From the NCBI GenBank assembly GCA_019112875.1, contig DXIO01000102.1, positions 1-40,894 of the forward strand: a stretch of DNA of 40,894 nt, given 5' to 3'. This stretch comes from Candidatus Aquabacterium excrementipullorum. Lineage in GTDB: Bacteria; Pseudomonadota; Gammaproteobacteria; Burkholderiales; Burkholderiaceae_C. The translations under genes and the position numbers were made by a program. Positions 26,595 to 34,735 of the stretch are shown here, piece after piece. Position 1 is the stretch's first letter; the number at the start of each line of letters is the position of its first letter. The notes below the pieces were generated by a model. The model did not search any database. It saw nothing but the letters and a program-made list of their open reading frames with translations, and was not told the origin of the DNA.

Positions 26595-26616
26595 GGGCGC
26601 AGCCCGCCGCCCTTTT
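26595..26616 (+). terminator. Possible rho-independent terminator after the GST gene
   Basis: GGGCG (26595-26599) pairs with CGCCC (26608-26612) around an eight-base loop and is followed by TTTT. The short stem and short T-run make it weak. Confidence 0.45.
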
Positions 26617-26750
26617 GGTGGTGCGTGTTTATTTCGGATGGCGGTCGGATGGGGGGCCGCTGCGCCTGCGTGGCCGAATCCGTGTGGAAGTCCACAATCC
26701 CGCGCTGCGCGTGTTTTCGGCATCCTTGCGGCCATTGCGCGAGGTGTGCC

Positions 26751-28160
26751 ATGACGACCCAGACCCATTCCAGCATCCCCACTGTCCCCACCACCAAGCC
26801 TGCCTGGTACAAGTCCTTGTACGTGCAGGTGCTCACCGCCATCGCCATCGGCGTGCTGCTCGGCCATTTCGCGCCGACCACGGGCGAGGCGATGAAACCG
26901 CTGGGCGAGGGCTTCATCCGGCTGATCAAGATGATCATCGCCCCGATCATCTTCTGCACCGTCGTGCTCGGCATCGCCGGCATGGACGACATGAAGAAGG
27001 TGGGCAAGACCGGCGGCCTGGCGCTGCTGTACTTCGAGGTGGTCAGCACGCTGGCGCTGATCATCGGCCTGGTGGTCGTGAATGTGCTCAAGCCCGGCGC
27101 GGGCATGCACATCGACCCGGCCTCGCTGGACACGAAGGGCATCGCCGCCTACGTGGGCCCGCACAAGATGGCGACCACGACCGAGTTCCTGATGAACATC
27201 ATCCCCACCAGCGTGGTTGATGCGTTCGCCAAGGGCGACATCCTGCAGGTGCTGCTGTTCTCGATCCTGTTCGGCTTCGCGCTGCAACGCTTCGGTGGCC
27301 GCCAGAGCATCGTCTTCACCTTCATCGACAAGCTCTCGCACGTGCTGTTCGCCGTGGTGGGCATCGTGATGAAGGTCGCGCCCATCGGTGCCTTCGGCGC
27401 GATGGCCTTCACCATCGGCAAGTACGGTGTCGATTCGCTGCAGCAGCTGGCGCAGCTGATGTTTGCCTTCTACCTGACCTGCATCGTCTTCGTCGTCGGT
27501 GTGCTGGGCGTGGTGGCCCGCATCCATGGCTTCAGCGTGCTGCGCTTCATCCGCTTCATCAAGGACGAGCTGTTGATCGTGCTGGGCACCTCGTCGAGCG
27601 AAAGCGTGCTGCCCCGCATGATGGCCAAGCTGGAGCACGCCGGCGCGCACAAGTCGGTCGTGGGCCTGGTGATTCCCACGGGTTACTCGTTCAACCTGGA
27701 TGGCACCTCGATCTACCTGACGATGGCCGCGGTGTTCATCGCCCAGGCCACGGACACGCCGATGACCCTGGTGCAGCAGCTGACCCTGCTGGCCGTGCTG
27801 CTGCTGACCAGCAAGGGCGCCGCCGGCGTCACGGGCTCGGGCTTCATCGTGCTGGCCGCCACGCTGAGCGCGGTGGGCGGCGTGCCGGTGGCTGGTTTGG
27901 CGCTGATCCTGGGCATCGACCGCTTCATGAGCGAGGCCCGCGCGCTGACCAACCTGGTGGGCAACGGCGTGGCCACGCTGGTGGTGGCCAAGTGGTGTAA
28001 GCAGCTGGACAGCGAGCGCCTGGATGCGGTACTGGGCGGCCGTGTGGAGACGCCGGCGCAGCTGGAACCATCGCCGGCCGAGGCCATCGAGCAGCTGATG
28101 CCGCCGCAGCCCGCGCACGTGGTCGCCAGCCATCAAGACGCTGTGCGTGCGCGCGCATGA
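26751..28160 (+). CDS. dctA: C4-dicarboxylate transporter DctA (DAACS family)
   Basis: 469 residues, somewhat longer than E. coli DctA (428) through an N-terminal Thr/Pro-rich lead and a C-terminal tail. The family signatures are complete: [20 protein letters not shown], the serine-rich [13 protein letters not shown] hairpin, the NLDGTSIY motif and the [17 protein letters not shown] end. It is a proton- or sodium-coupled importer of succinate, fumarate and malate in the inner membrane, with about eight transmembrane helices and two re-entrant loops. I see no DctB/DctD genes in the window. It ends at a clear terminator. Confidence 0.97.
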   Translation: MTTQTHSSIPTVPTTKPAWYKSLYVQVLTAIAIGVLLGHFAPTTGEAMKPLGEGFIRLIKMIIAPIIFCTVVLGIAGMDDMKKVGKTGGLALLYFEVVSTLALIIGLVVVNVLKPGAGMHIDPASLDTKGIAAYVGPHKMATTTEFLMNIIPTSVVDAFAKGDILQVLLFSILFGFALQRFGGRQSIVFTFIDKLSHVLFAVVGIVMKVAPIGAFGAMAFTIGKYGVDSLQQLAQLMFAFYLTCIVFVVGVLGVVARIHGFSVLRFIRFIKDELLIVLGTSSSESVLPRMMAKLEHAGAHKSVVGLVIPTGYSFNLDGTSIYLTMAAVFIAQATDTPMTLVQQLTLLAVLLLTSKGAAGVTGSGFIVLAATLSAVGGVPVAGLALILGIDRFMSEARALTNLVGNGVATLVVAKWCKQLDSERLDAVLGGRVETPAQLEPSPAEAIEQLMPPQPAHVVASHQDAVRARA

Positions 28161-28222
28161 GCACCGTGACGTGATGATTGGTGCGTGGCGGTGAACCACC
28201 GCTGGCGCATGAAAAGCAGGAG

Positions 28223-28242
28223 GGCGCCACGAGCGCCTTTTT
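28223..28242 (+). terminator. Rho-independent terminator of dctA
   Basis: GGCGC (28223-28227) pairs with GCGCC (28233-28237) around a CACGA loop, followed directly by T5. Confidence 0.85.
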
Positions 28243-28269
28243 GCGCTTGGGTTGCATCGCGGCTGGGTA

Positions 28270-28284
28270 TGAGAATGATTTGCA
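28270..28284. promoter_or_regulatory. Weak Fur-box-like element upstream of the LtaS-type gene
   Basis: TGAGAATGATTTGCA matches 11 of 14 defined positions of the 7-1-7 Fur consensus. It lies in the AT-richer part of the 255-base gap between dctA and the sulfatase-fold gene, about 130 bases before the latter's chosen start. The rest of that gap holds only the dctA terminator and no visible gene. Confidence 0.25.
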
Positions 28285-28415
28285 GTGATGGCAAGTGTGC
28301 TGGTACGGCAGATCATTTATTCGCGCCTGTCGATCTATGATGCCCGCTTGCACGCCCATGCAATCTCGTGATCTGTTTCTGGATGATCACGGATGACAGC
28401 ATCGATCGACACATC

Positions 28416-30386
28416 ATGCAAACACGCACCACCCTGCGCGACGCGGCTCGTCTCCCGTTGTTCATCGCCGTACTCTGGACCGCCGTTTTCACCTTGTTGC
28501 GCCTCGGCCTGCTGCTGTACCTGGGGCCGACCTCGGTGCCATGGGCGTTGTGGCCCGGTGTCATGCTCAAGGGCGTCATGTTCGATCTGGCGGTCGTGTG
28601 TATCACCACCGCGCCCGTCTTCCTCTACGAAGCCCTGATTCCCAACGCCTGGCGCCGGCAGCGCTGGCACCGCGCGCTGCGCTGGACGTGGGTATGGGTC
28701 TCCGTCCTGGTCATGCTCTTCGGCGCGGGATCCGAAGTGACGTTCTGGCTCGAGTTCGCCACCCGCTTCAACTTCATCGCGGTCGACTACCTCATCTACA
28801 CACAGGAAGTCATCGGCAACATCCGCCAGTCCTACCCGGTTCCGGCCATCGTGACGGGCCTGGGCTTGGCCGCAGCGGCAGTGACGATCGGCCTGCGGAA
28901 GCAGGTGCACCTCGCCAATGCCGTGGTGCTGAGCTGGCGGCACCGGGCCGCGCTGCTGCTGTCCGCCGTGGCGCTGCCCCTGCTGTCCGTGTCGCTCACC
29001 AACGTGGACCAGATGCAAGGCGCCGGCAACGCGTATGCAGAGGAGTTGTCGGGCAATGGCCTGTACTCGCTGGCCGCGGCCATGCGCCGCAATGAACTCG
29101 ATTACGACAAGTTCTATCGCACCATGCCGCAGGCACAGGCCGATGCGATCCTCAAGGGCCTCGACGTCGAGCGGCAGCCGCTGAGCCAGGCCATCCAGGT
29201 CGATGAGGAGGATCCGGCCTCGGACCCCTTGCCCTTCAAGCGTCGGCCACGCAATGTGGTGCTGATCTCCGTGGAGAGCCTGTCCGCGTCGTTCATGGAC
29301 ACGTTCGGGGCGGGCAAGCACCTCACGCCCCGGCTGGACCGCCTGGCCAGGGAGGGCCTGCTGTTCGAGCACATGTACGCGACCGGCACCCGCACCGTGC
29401 GGGGGTTGGAGTCCTTGTCGCTGGGCACGCCCCCCGTGCCGGGGCAGGCCATCGTCAGGCGGCCGAACAACGAGCACCTGGCCACCTTGGGCGAGATCCT
29501 CAAGCCGCAGGGCGTGGACAGCTTCTTCTTCTACGGGGGGTACGGCTACTTCGATAACATGAGCGCCTACTTCGATGCGAACGGCTACCAGGTGTTCGAC
29601 CGCACGGACATTCCAAAGGCCGACGTGGTGTTCGAAAACGTCTGGGGCGTCGCCGATGAAGTGATGTTCAACCACGTGATCAAGACCCTGGGCGCGGAGG
29701 CCGGCAAGCATCGCCCCTTCTTCGCGCACGTCATGACCACGTCGAACCATCGGCCCTACACCTATCCCGATGGCCGCATCGACATCAAGTCGCCCGGGGG
29801 GCGCGATGGGGCGGTGAAGTACACCGACTACGCGATCGGCAAGTTCATCGACGATGCCCGCCGGCAGCCCTGGTTCAAGGACACGCTGTTCATCATCATC
29901 GCGGACCACTGCGCCTCCGTGGCGGGCAAGACCAAGCTGCCTGTCGACGGCTACCACATTCCCCTGATTTTCTATGCGCCGGATTTCGTGCAGCCAGACG
30001 TCTTCAAGCCCGTGGTGAGCCAGCTGGATCTGGCGCCCACAATCGTCGAGATGATGGGCAAGAACGGCGACGACCACTTCTATGGCCGCCCCTTCTTCGA
30101 GGACGGTCCGCCCCTTAACCGGGCGTTCATCAGCAACTACCAGGAGCTGGGCTATCTGCGTGACGGGATTCTGACCGTGCTGCTGCCCAAGCGGCGTGTG
30201 CAGGCCTACAAGGTAGACGAGGCCACGTTGGAGACCACGCCCACGCAGGTCAACGAGGTCTTGATGAACGAAGCCATCGCCTACTACCAGACGGCATCCC
30301 GCGCCTTCAAGCAGGGAGCTTTGCGGATCGACCTGCGAGGCCGCTGGCTAGGCCACAAGCCCGGACCCAAGGGAGACGGCGGCTGA
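28416..30386 (+). CDS. LtaS/EptA-like alkaline-phosphatase-fold membrane transferase
   Basis: 656 residues from the ATG at 28416. Upstream in-frame starts at 28368 and 28383 add only a polar lead, and none has a clear ribosome site. Five or so membrane helices occupy about residues 10-190. The catalytic domain starts near 278 with NVVLISVES (metal ligand E287). The probable nucleophile is T327 in TGTRTVRGLESL, and the metal-binding IIIADHCAS follows. The arrangement is that of LTA-synthase-family sulfatases, which in Gram-negatives transfer phosphoglycerol (as OpgB/MdoB) or phosphoethanolamine onto periplasmic glucans or lipids. I cannot tell which headgroup is moved. Codon use is slightly less biased than in its neighbours. 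Confidence 0.9.
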   Translation: MQTRTTLRDAARLPLFIAVLWTAVFTLLRLGLLLYLGPTSVPWALWPGVMLKGVMFDLAVVCITTAPVFLYEALIPNAWRRQRWHRALRWTWVWVSVLVMLFGAGSEVTFWLEFATRFNFIAVDYLIYTQEVIGNIRQSYPVPAIVTGLGLAAAAVTIGLRKQVHLANAVVLSWRHRAALLLSAVALPLLSVSLTNVDQMQGAGNAYAEELSGNGLYSLAAAMRRNELDYDKFYRTMPQAQADAILKGLDVERQPLSQAIQVDEEDPASDPLPFKRRPRNVVLISVESLSASFMDTFGAGKHLTPRLDRLAREGLLFEHMYATGTRTVRGLESLSLGTPPVPGQAIVRRPNNEHLATLGEILKPQGVDSFFFYGGYGYFDNMSAYFDANGYQVFDRTDIPKADVVFENVWGVADEVMFNHVIKTLGAEAGKHRPFFAHVMTTSNHRPYTYPDGRIDIKSPGGRDGAVKYTDYAIGKFIDDARRQPWFKDTLFIIIADHCASVAGKTKLPVDGYHIPLIFYAPDFVQPDVFKPVVSQLDLAPTIVEMMGKNGDDHFYGRPFFEDGPPLNRAFISNYQELGYLRDGILTVLLPKRRVQAYKVDEATLETTPTQVNEVLMNEAIAYYQTASRAFKQGALRIDLRGRWLGHKPGPKGDGG

Positions 30387-30450
30387 GCCGCGGACTCACA
30401 ATTCGATCGAGGAGCGGATCCCGTCATGAAGAGGCCTGGTGAGCGGCTGG

Positions 30451-31314
30451 TCAGCGTGCGTAGCGCCGGGCACCGGCCACGCAACTCACGGCGCCGAGCG
30501 TCACCACCAGCATCACCCAGCTCACCTCCTCGTGCAGCAGGGCCGCGGCCAGGCCCAGGCCCATGAAGGGCTGCAGCAACTGCAGTTGCCCTACCGCGGC
30601 AATGCCCCCCTGCGCCAGCCCGCGGTACCAGAAGACGAAGCCCAGCAGCATGCTGAACAGGGAGACATAGGCCAGGCCGGTCCAGGCTGGCGTGCTCACG
30701 TGGGCCAGGTCGGCGGGCACGGTCAGCAGGGCAATGGGCAGCATGATGGGCAAGGACAAGGCCAGCGCCCAGCTGATGACCTGCCAGCCGCCCAGACGCC
30801 GCGACAGGTTGGCGCCCTCCGCATAGCCCAGGCCGCACACCAGGATGGCCGCCAGCATGAGCAGGTCGCCGTGCAGCGAGGCGGACAGCCCTTGCCTTGC
30901 CGCGTAGCCGGCCACGAACACGCCGCCCAGCACCGAGAACAGCCAGAAGGCAGGCCGGGGCGATTCACCGCCGCGCAGCACGGCGAACAAGGCGGTGCAC
31001 AGCGGCAGCAGCCCCAGGAAAACCATGGCATGCGCGGAGGTCACGTGCTGAAGCGCCAGCGCGGTCAGCAGCGGAAAGCCCACCACCACGCCCAGCGCGG
31101 TGATGGCCAGCGCCGGCAGATCCGGCACCCGGGGCCGTGGTTGCCGAAAGAGCGCCAGCAACAGCAGGCCCAGGATGGCCGCGATGCAGGCGCGCGCGCT
31201 CGTCAGGAAGACCGGCGGCAGCTCGGCGACCGCCACGCGCGTGGCCGGCAGCGAGCCGGAGAAGATCACCACGCCCATGAAGCCGTTCAGCCAGCCGCTT
31301 GTTGCCTTGTCCAT
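30451..31314 (-). CDS. EamA/DMT-family permease
   Basis: 287 residues from the ATG at 31314 behind AAGGAA. There are ten hydrophobic segments in two five-helix halves, each with the EamA pattern; the first half has WLNGFMGVVIFSGSLPATRVAV and the second VFWYRGLAQGGIAAVGQLQLLQPF. Family members export amino acids or small metabolites across the inner membrane. It is divergent from a MocR-type regulator, a frequent pairing that suggests efflux controlled by a PLP-sensing regulator. It converges with the LtaS-like gene. Confidence 0.93.
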   Translation of the reverse strand: MDKATSGWLNGFMGVVIFSGSLPATRVAVAELPPVFLTSARACIAAILGLLLLALFRQPRPRVPDLPALAITALGVVVGFPLLTALALQHVTSAHAMVFLGLLPLCTALFAVLRGGESPRPAFWLFSVLGGVFVAGYAARQGLSASLHGDLLMLAAILVCGLGYAEGANLSRRLGGWQVISWALALSLPIMLPIALLTVPADLAHVSTPAWTGLAYVSLFSMLLGFVFWYRGLAQGGIAAVGQLQLLQPFMGLGLAAALLHEEVSWVMLVVTLGAVSCVAGARRYAR

Positions 31315-31363
31315 CGTCGGTTCCTTGTTCGATGTTGACAGTGGACCTGTTTGGCGCTGGCGC

Positions 31364-31389
31364 ATCCATGAGCAGATCCATACAATCCA
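31364..31389. promoter_or_regulatory. Direct repeats, candidate MocR operator
   Basis: ATCCAT occurs at 31364-31369 and again at 31376-31381, twelve bases apart, with a partial third copy (ATCCA, 31385-31389). MocR regulators bind direct repeats near their own promoters. TACAAT (31381-31386) could be a -10, and a TTGACA lies at 31335-31340, though the two are not at standard spacing. Confidence 0.4.
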
Positions 31390-31400
31390 AAGAAACTGTT

Positions 31401-32867
31401 ATGGGCAAAACACCAGAACACCCAGGCCGATCGCTGGCCAAGGCCCCGACCCGGATCGAAGTCGTCATGGCCGAGGTGCGCTCGCGCATCGCCTCGCGCG
31501 CCGATCCGCCGGGCACCCGCCTGCCGTCCGTGCGCGCCCAGGCGCAGGCGATGAAGCTCTCCGTCTCGACCGTGCTGGAGGCCTACGAGCGGCTGGCCGC
31601 CGACGGCGTGCTGACCTCGCGGCGCGGCTCCGGCTTCTACGTGGCCGGCACGGTCGCGCCGCTGGCGCTGGCGGCCATCGGCCCCAAGCTCGACCGCGAG
31701 GTGGATCCGCTGTGGGTCTCGCGCCAATCGCTCGAATCGGACGACGCGACGCTCAAGCCCGGCTGCGGCTGGCTGCCGACCTCGTGGATGTACGAGGAGG
31801 GCGTGCGGCGCGCCCTGCGCATGGCGGCGCGGGTGGGTGGCGCCGAGCTGACCGAGTACGCGCCACCCCTGGGTCTGCCGGCCTTGCGCCAGCACCTGTC
31901 GCGCCGGCTGGGCGCCAACGGCATCGACGCGCCGCCCGCGCAGGTCATGCTGACCGACTCCGGCACGCAGGCCATCGACCTGATCTGCCGATTCCTGCTG
32001 GAGCCCGGTGACACCGTGCTGGTGGACGACCCGTGCTACTTCAACTTCCACGCGCTGCTCAAGGCACACCGCGCCACGGCCATCGGCGTGCCCTACACGC
32101 CCACTGGGCCCGATGTGGAGGCCTTCCGCACGGCGCTGGAGACGCACAAGCCGCGCCTGTACATCACCAACTCGGGCATCCACAACCCGACGGGCGCGGT
32201 GTTGTCGCCAGTGGTCGCGCACCGCGTGCTCAAGCTGGCCGAAAGCCACGGCCTGACCATCGTCGAGGACGACATCTTCGCGGACTTCGAGACCACGCCC
32301 GCACCCCGGCTGGCCGCTTTCGATGGGCTGGAGCGTGTGCTCCACATCGGCAGCTTTTCCAAGTCGGTGTCGGCGTCGATCCGGTGTGGCTTCATCGCGG
32401 CGCGTGCCGACTGGATGGAGGCGCTGACCGACCTGAAGATCGCCACGGCCTTCGGCGGCGGGCGGCTGGCCTCGGGCGTGCTGCTGTCGGTGCTGACGGA
32501 CAGCGGCTACCGGCGCCACATGGAGTCGGTGCGCCAGCGCCTGGCCGAGCAGATGGCGGCCACCATCAAGCGGCTCGCGCCCTTGGGCATCACGCCCTGG
32601 CTGGTGCCGCAGGCGGGCATGTTCCTGTGGTGCCGGCTGCCGCAGGGCGTGGAAGCAGCCCGCGTGGCGAGGTTGTGCCTGCAGGACGGCGTGGTGCTGG
32701 CGCCGGGCGATGCCTTCAGCCTGTCGCGCAGCGCGGGCAATTTTTTGCGCTTCAACGTGGCGCAGACCAGCGATGCGCGGCTGTTCGAGGTGCTGTCGCG
32801 TGCCTTGGCGGAGGCAGGCGTGATGGGCGTTACGGGCGTTTCGGGCGCCACGGGCAACGGCGCTTGA
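31401..32867 (+). CDS. MocR-type GntR regulator with aminotransferase-like domain
   Basis: 488 residues from the ATG at 31401. The N-terminal GntR winged helix (about 15-85) has GTRLPSVRAQAQAMKLSVSTV. A linker leads to a fold-type I aminotransferase-like domain (about 120-480) with DSGTQAIDL and YFNFHALL, the NPTGAV turn, and the PLP-binding lysine in SFSKSVSASIR (K321). MocR proteins are regulators that use PLP as a sensor and seldom keep enzyme activity. It probably controls the divergent EamA permease. The C-terminus is a short Gly-rich repeat (GVTGVSGATGNGA) encoded by repeating GGGCG units. Confidence 0.93.
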   Translation: MGKTPEHPGRSLAKAPTRIEVVMAEVRSRIASRADPPGTRLPSVRAQAQAMKLSVSTVLEAYERLAADGVLTSRRGSGFYVAGTVAPLALAAIGPKLDREVDPLWVSRQSLESDDATLKPGCGWLPTSWMYEEGVRRALRMAARVGGAELTEYAPPLGLPALRQHLSRRLGANGIDAPPAQVMLTDSGTQAIDLICRFLLEPGDTVLVDDPCYFNFHALLKAHRATAIGVPYTPTGPDVEAFRTALETHKPRLYITNSGIHNPTGAVLSPVVAHRVLKLAESHGLTIVEDDIFADFETTPAPRLAAFDGLERVLHIGSFSKSVSASIRCGFIAARADWMEALTDLKIATAFGGGRLASGVLLSVLTDSGYRRHMESVRQRLAEQMAATIKRLAPLGITPWLVPQAGMFLWCRLPQGVEAARVARLCLQDGVVLAPGDAFSLSRSAGNFLRFNVAQTSDARLFEVLSRALAEAGVMGVTGVSGATGNGA

Positions 32868-32879
32868 GGGATCGCCCTT

Positions 32880-32909
32880 GCGCCGAAGGCGCGCCTGCCG
32901 TGATCAGGC
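32880..32909. other. Paired stem-loops between converging MocR and TetR genes
   Basis: GCGCC-GAA-GGCGC (32880-32892) is followed at once by GCCTG-N7-CAGGC (32893-32909); the second runs into the TetR stop. No T-run is present, so terminator function is uncertain. Confidence 0.35.
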
Positions 32910-33521
32910 GCGGCGCTCGTAGCAGCCCAGGAACATCGCCACGGCGGACTCCGCCACCCGCTTGCGCTCGGCTGCGGTGAGGGGCGGCTGCCCGAGGGTG
33001 ACCTGTGGCCAGAACGCGAAGCTCTTCACCAGCCCCTGCAACTGGTGGCTCGCGAAGTCCGCGTCCACCTTGGTCAGGCGCTTGTCCGCGATGGCGGCGC
33101 GGATCCAGGCGGTCTCGCCACTGTCCTTCTCGCCCATGCGGCAGACGATGTCCTGGGCGCGCTCGGGCGAATGGATGATCTCGGCCAGGGCCACGCGCGC
33201 CAGGTCGATGAAGCCCGGGTCCGCCAGCACTTCCAGCTTCTGCATCAGCAGGCGTTTCAACTGCTGATCGAGCGGCTGATCGGGCCGGTAGGCCACGTCG
33301 ACGCTGGCCGTGCTGCTCTCCCACAGGTGCTCGAGCATCAGCGTGAACAGCGCTTCCTTGCTGGGGAAGTGGTTGTAGACCGTGCGCTTGGAGACGCCCG
33401 CCGCCGCGGCGATGCGGTCCATGCTCGTGGCCTCGTACCCGGCGGTGCGGAACTCCGCCACGGCCGCCTGCACGATGGCTTCGCGTTTGCGGTCGGTGAG
33501 GCGTTGCGGTGCTGAAGGCAT
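32904..33521 (-). CDS. TetR/AcrR-family repressor
   Basis: 205 residues. The N-terminal helix-turn-helix (about 10-57) reads TSMDRIAAAAGVSKRTVYNHF followed by PSKEALF, typical of the AcrR/AefR branch. The helical C-terminal domain has the QLLRL-like dimer region and an SFAFWPQ segment characteristic of the AefR-like C-terminal family. It is divergent from a metallo-beta-lactamase-fold gene. Two perfect palindromes in the 106-base gap are its likely operators, so it represses both itself and the hydrolase. The ligand is unknown. Confidence 0.95.
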   Translation of the reverse strand: MPSAPQRLTDRKREAIVQAAVAEFRTAGYEATSMDRIAAAAGVSKRTVYNHFPSKEALFTLMLEHLWESSTASVDVAYRPDQPLDQQLKRLLMQKLEVLADPGFIDLARVALAEIIHSPERAQDIVCRMGEKDSGETAWIRAAIADKRLTKVDADFASHQLQGLVKSFAFWPQVTLGQPPLTAAERKRVAESAVAMFLGCYERRA

Positions 33522-33552
33522 GAAAGGCGGTCGGCGGGGTGTACGGAAATTT

Positions 33553-33568
33553 TACACCGCACGGTGTA
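33553..33568. promoter_or_regulatory. TetR operator 1
   Basis: TACACCG-CA-CGGTGTA is a perfect 16-bp palindrome 32 bases before the TetR start. On the minus strand an extended -10-like TGTAAAAT abuts it, so it would control tetR itself. Same half-site family as operator 2. Confidence 0.8.
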
Positions 33569-33577
33569 CTTTATTGT

Positions 33578-33607
33578 TTGACAACACTACACTGTGCAGT
33601 GTACTTT
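33578..33607 (+). promoter_or_regulatory. Promoter of the MBL-fold gene with TetR operator 2
   Basis: The -35 is TTGACA (33578-33583) and the -10 TACTTT (33602-33607) with an 18-base spacer. The perfect 16-bp palindrome TACACTG-TG-CAGTGTA (33588-33603) fills the spacer and overlaps the -10, an ideal repressor position. Its centre is 35 bp from that of operator 1. Confidence 0.8.
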
Positions 33608-33627
33608 TGTGCCTGAACTGCTCCGCC

Positions 33628-34713
33628 ATGAAGCACCGCCTCATCGCCCTCTTTGTAGTCCTTCTAGGAATCCTTGCCGTGACTGCCCTGACCTGCTGCG
33701 CTCAACAGACCGAACCGAGCCATGCCGAATCGCCCCAGTACCGCGACGGCCGCTTCCGCAATGTCCAGCCCAAGCCCGCGACCGGCTTCTGGCAAGGCCT
33801 GAAGCTGACATGGACCTTCCTGTTCGCCAAGCCGGAAGGCACGGTGCCCGACAAGCCGATCCCCGTGCAGGCGCTGACCCGTGCCCAGCTGGAGGCCGCG
33901 CCCGACCGCAGCCTGTACCGCCTGGGCCACTCCACCGTGCTGCTCAAGCTGCGCGGCCGCTACTGGCTCACCGACCCGGTGTTTTCCGAGCGGGCCTCGC
34001 CCGTGCATTGGGCCGGCCCCGCGCGCTTTCATGCGCCGCCGATCAGCATTGACGAGCTGCCACCGATCGCCGGCGTGATCCTGTCGCACAACCACTATGA
34101 CCACCTCGACCACGCGGCGGTGCTCAAGCTGGCGGGCAAGACAGGGCGCTTCATCGCGCCCCTGGGCGTGGGCGACCAATTGATCGCCTGGGGCATCGAT
34201 CCCAAGCAGGTGCAGCAGCTGGACTGGTGGCAATCCACCGAGGTCGATGGCCTGCGCCTGACGGCCACGCCAGCGCAGCACTTCTCCGGCCGAGGCCTGA
34301 CGGACAGCGACAAGAGCCTGTGGGCCTCCTGGGTGATCCAGGATGGCGACCTGCGCGTGTTCTTCAGTGGCGACACCGGCTACTTCGATGGCTTCAAGGC
34401 CATCGGCCAGGCGCTGGGCCCCTTCGACATCACGCTGCTGGAAACCGGCGCCTACAACCAGCAATGGGCCTTCGTGCACATGCAGCCCGAAGAGACGCTG
34501 CAGGCCCACCTCGACTTGCGCGGCCGCTGGCTGCTGCCCATCCACAACGGTACTTTCGATCTGAGCCTGCATGCCTGGCAGGAACCGTTCGAGCGCATCG
34601 CCGCGCTGGCCACGCAGCGGGGCGTGGCTTTGAGCACGCCGGAGATGGGCGAGCGCGTGGACCTGCGCGCGCCGCATGCCGGCTCAGCCTGGTGGCGCAA
34701 GCTGGTCGATTGA
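33628..34713 (+). CDS. Metallo-beta-lactamase-fold hydrolase (UlaG/NAPE-PLD-like), exported
   Basis: 361 residues from the ATG at 33628. An N-terminal hydrophobic stretch (about 4-22) ends in Cys-Cys (LTCCAQ), so the protein is probably exported and may be lipid-anchored, though the lipobox is imperfect. The zinc signature is SHNHYDHLDH (H154, H156, D158, H159). Later ligands lie in FSGDTGYFDGF and LPIHNGTFD. GHSTVLLKLRGRYWLTDPVF is the usual start of the NAPE-PLD-like branch. Relatives act on phosphodiesters or lactones; the substrate here is unknown. It is under control of the divergent TetR by sequence evidence. Confidence 0.92.
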   Translation: MKHRLIALFVVLLGILAVTALTCCAQQTEPSHAESPQYRDGRFRNVQPKPATGFWQGLKLTWTFLFAKPEGTVPDKPIPVQALTRAQLEAAPDRSLYRLGHSTVLLKLRGRYWLTDPVFSERASPVHWAGPARFHAPPISIDELPPIAGVILSHNHYDHLDHAAVLKLAGKTGRFIAPLGVGDQLIAWGIDPKQVQQLDWWQSTEVDGLRLTATPAQHFSGRGLTDSDKSLWASWVIQDGDLRVFFSGDTGYFDGFKAIGQALGPFDITLLETGAYNQQWAFVHMQPEETLQAHLDLRGRWLLPIHNGTFDLSLHAWQEPFERIAALATQRGVALSTPEMGERVDLRAPHAGSAWWRKLVD

Positions 34714-34735
34714 CGCACCCTCAGCGTTCATGGGG

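Noticed and set aside
25866-28316. Minus-strand 816-codon frame across GST and dctA
   Set aside because: It spans two well-supported genes and a terminator on the other strand, and its product is His/Gln/Arg-rich without domains.
28335-30077. Minus-strand 580-codon frame opposite the LtaS-type gene
   Set aside because: Antisense shadow; the plus strand carries all catalytic motifs.
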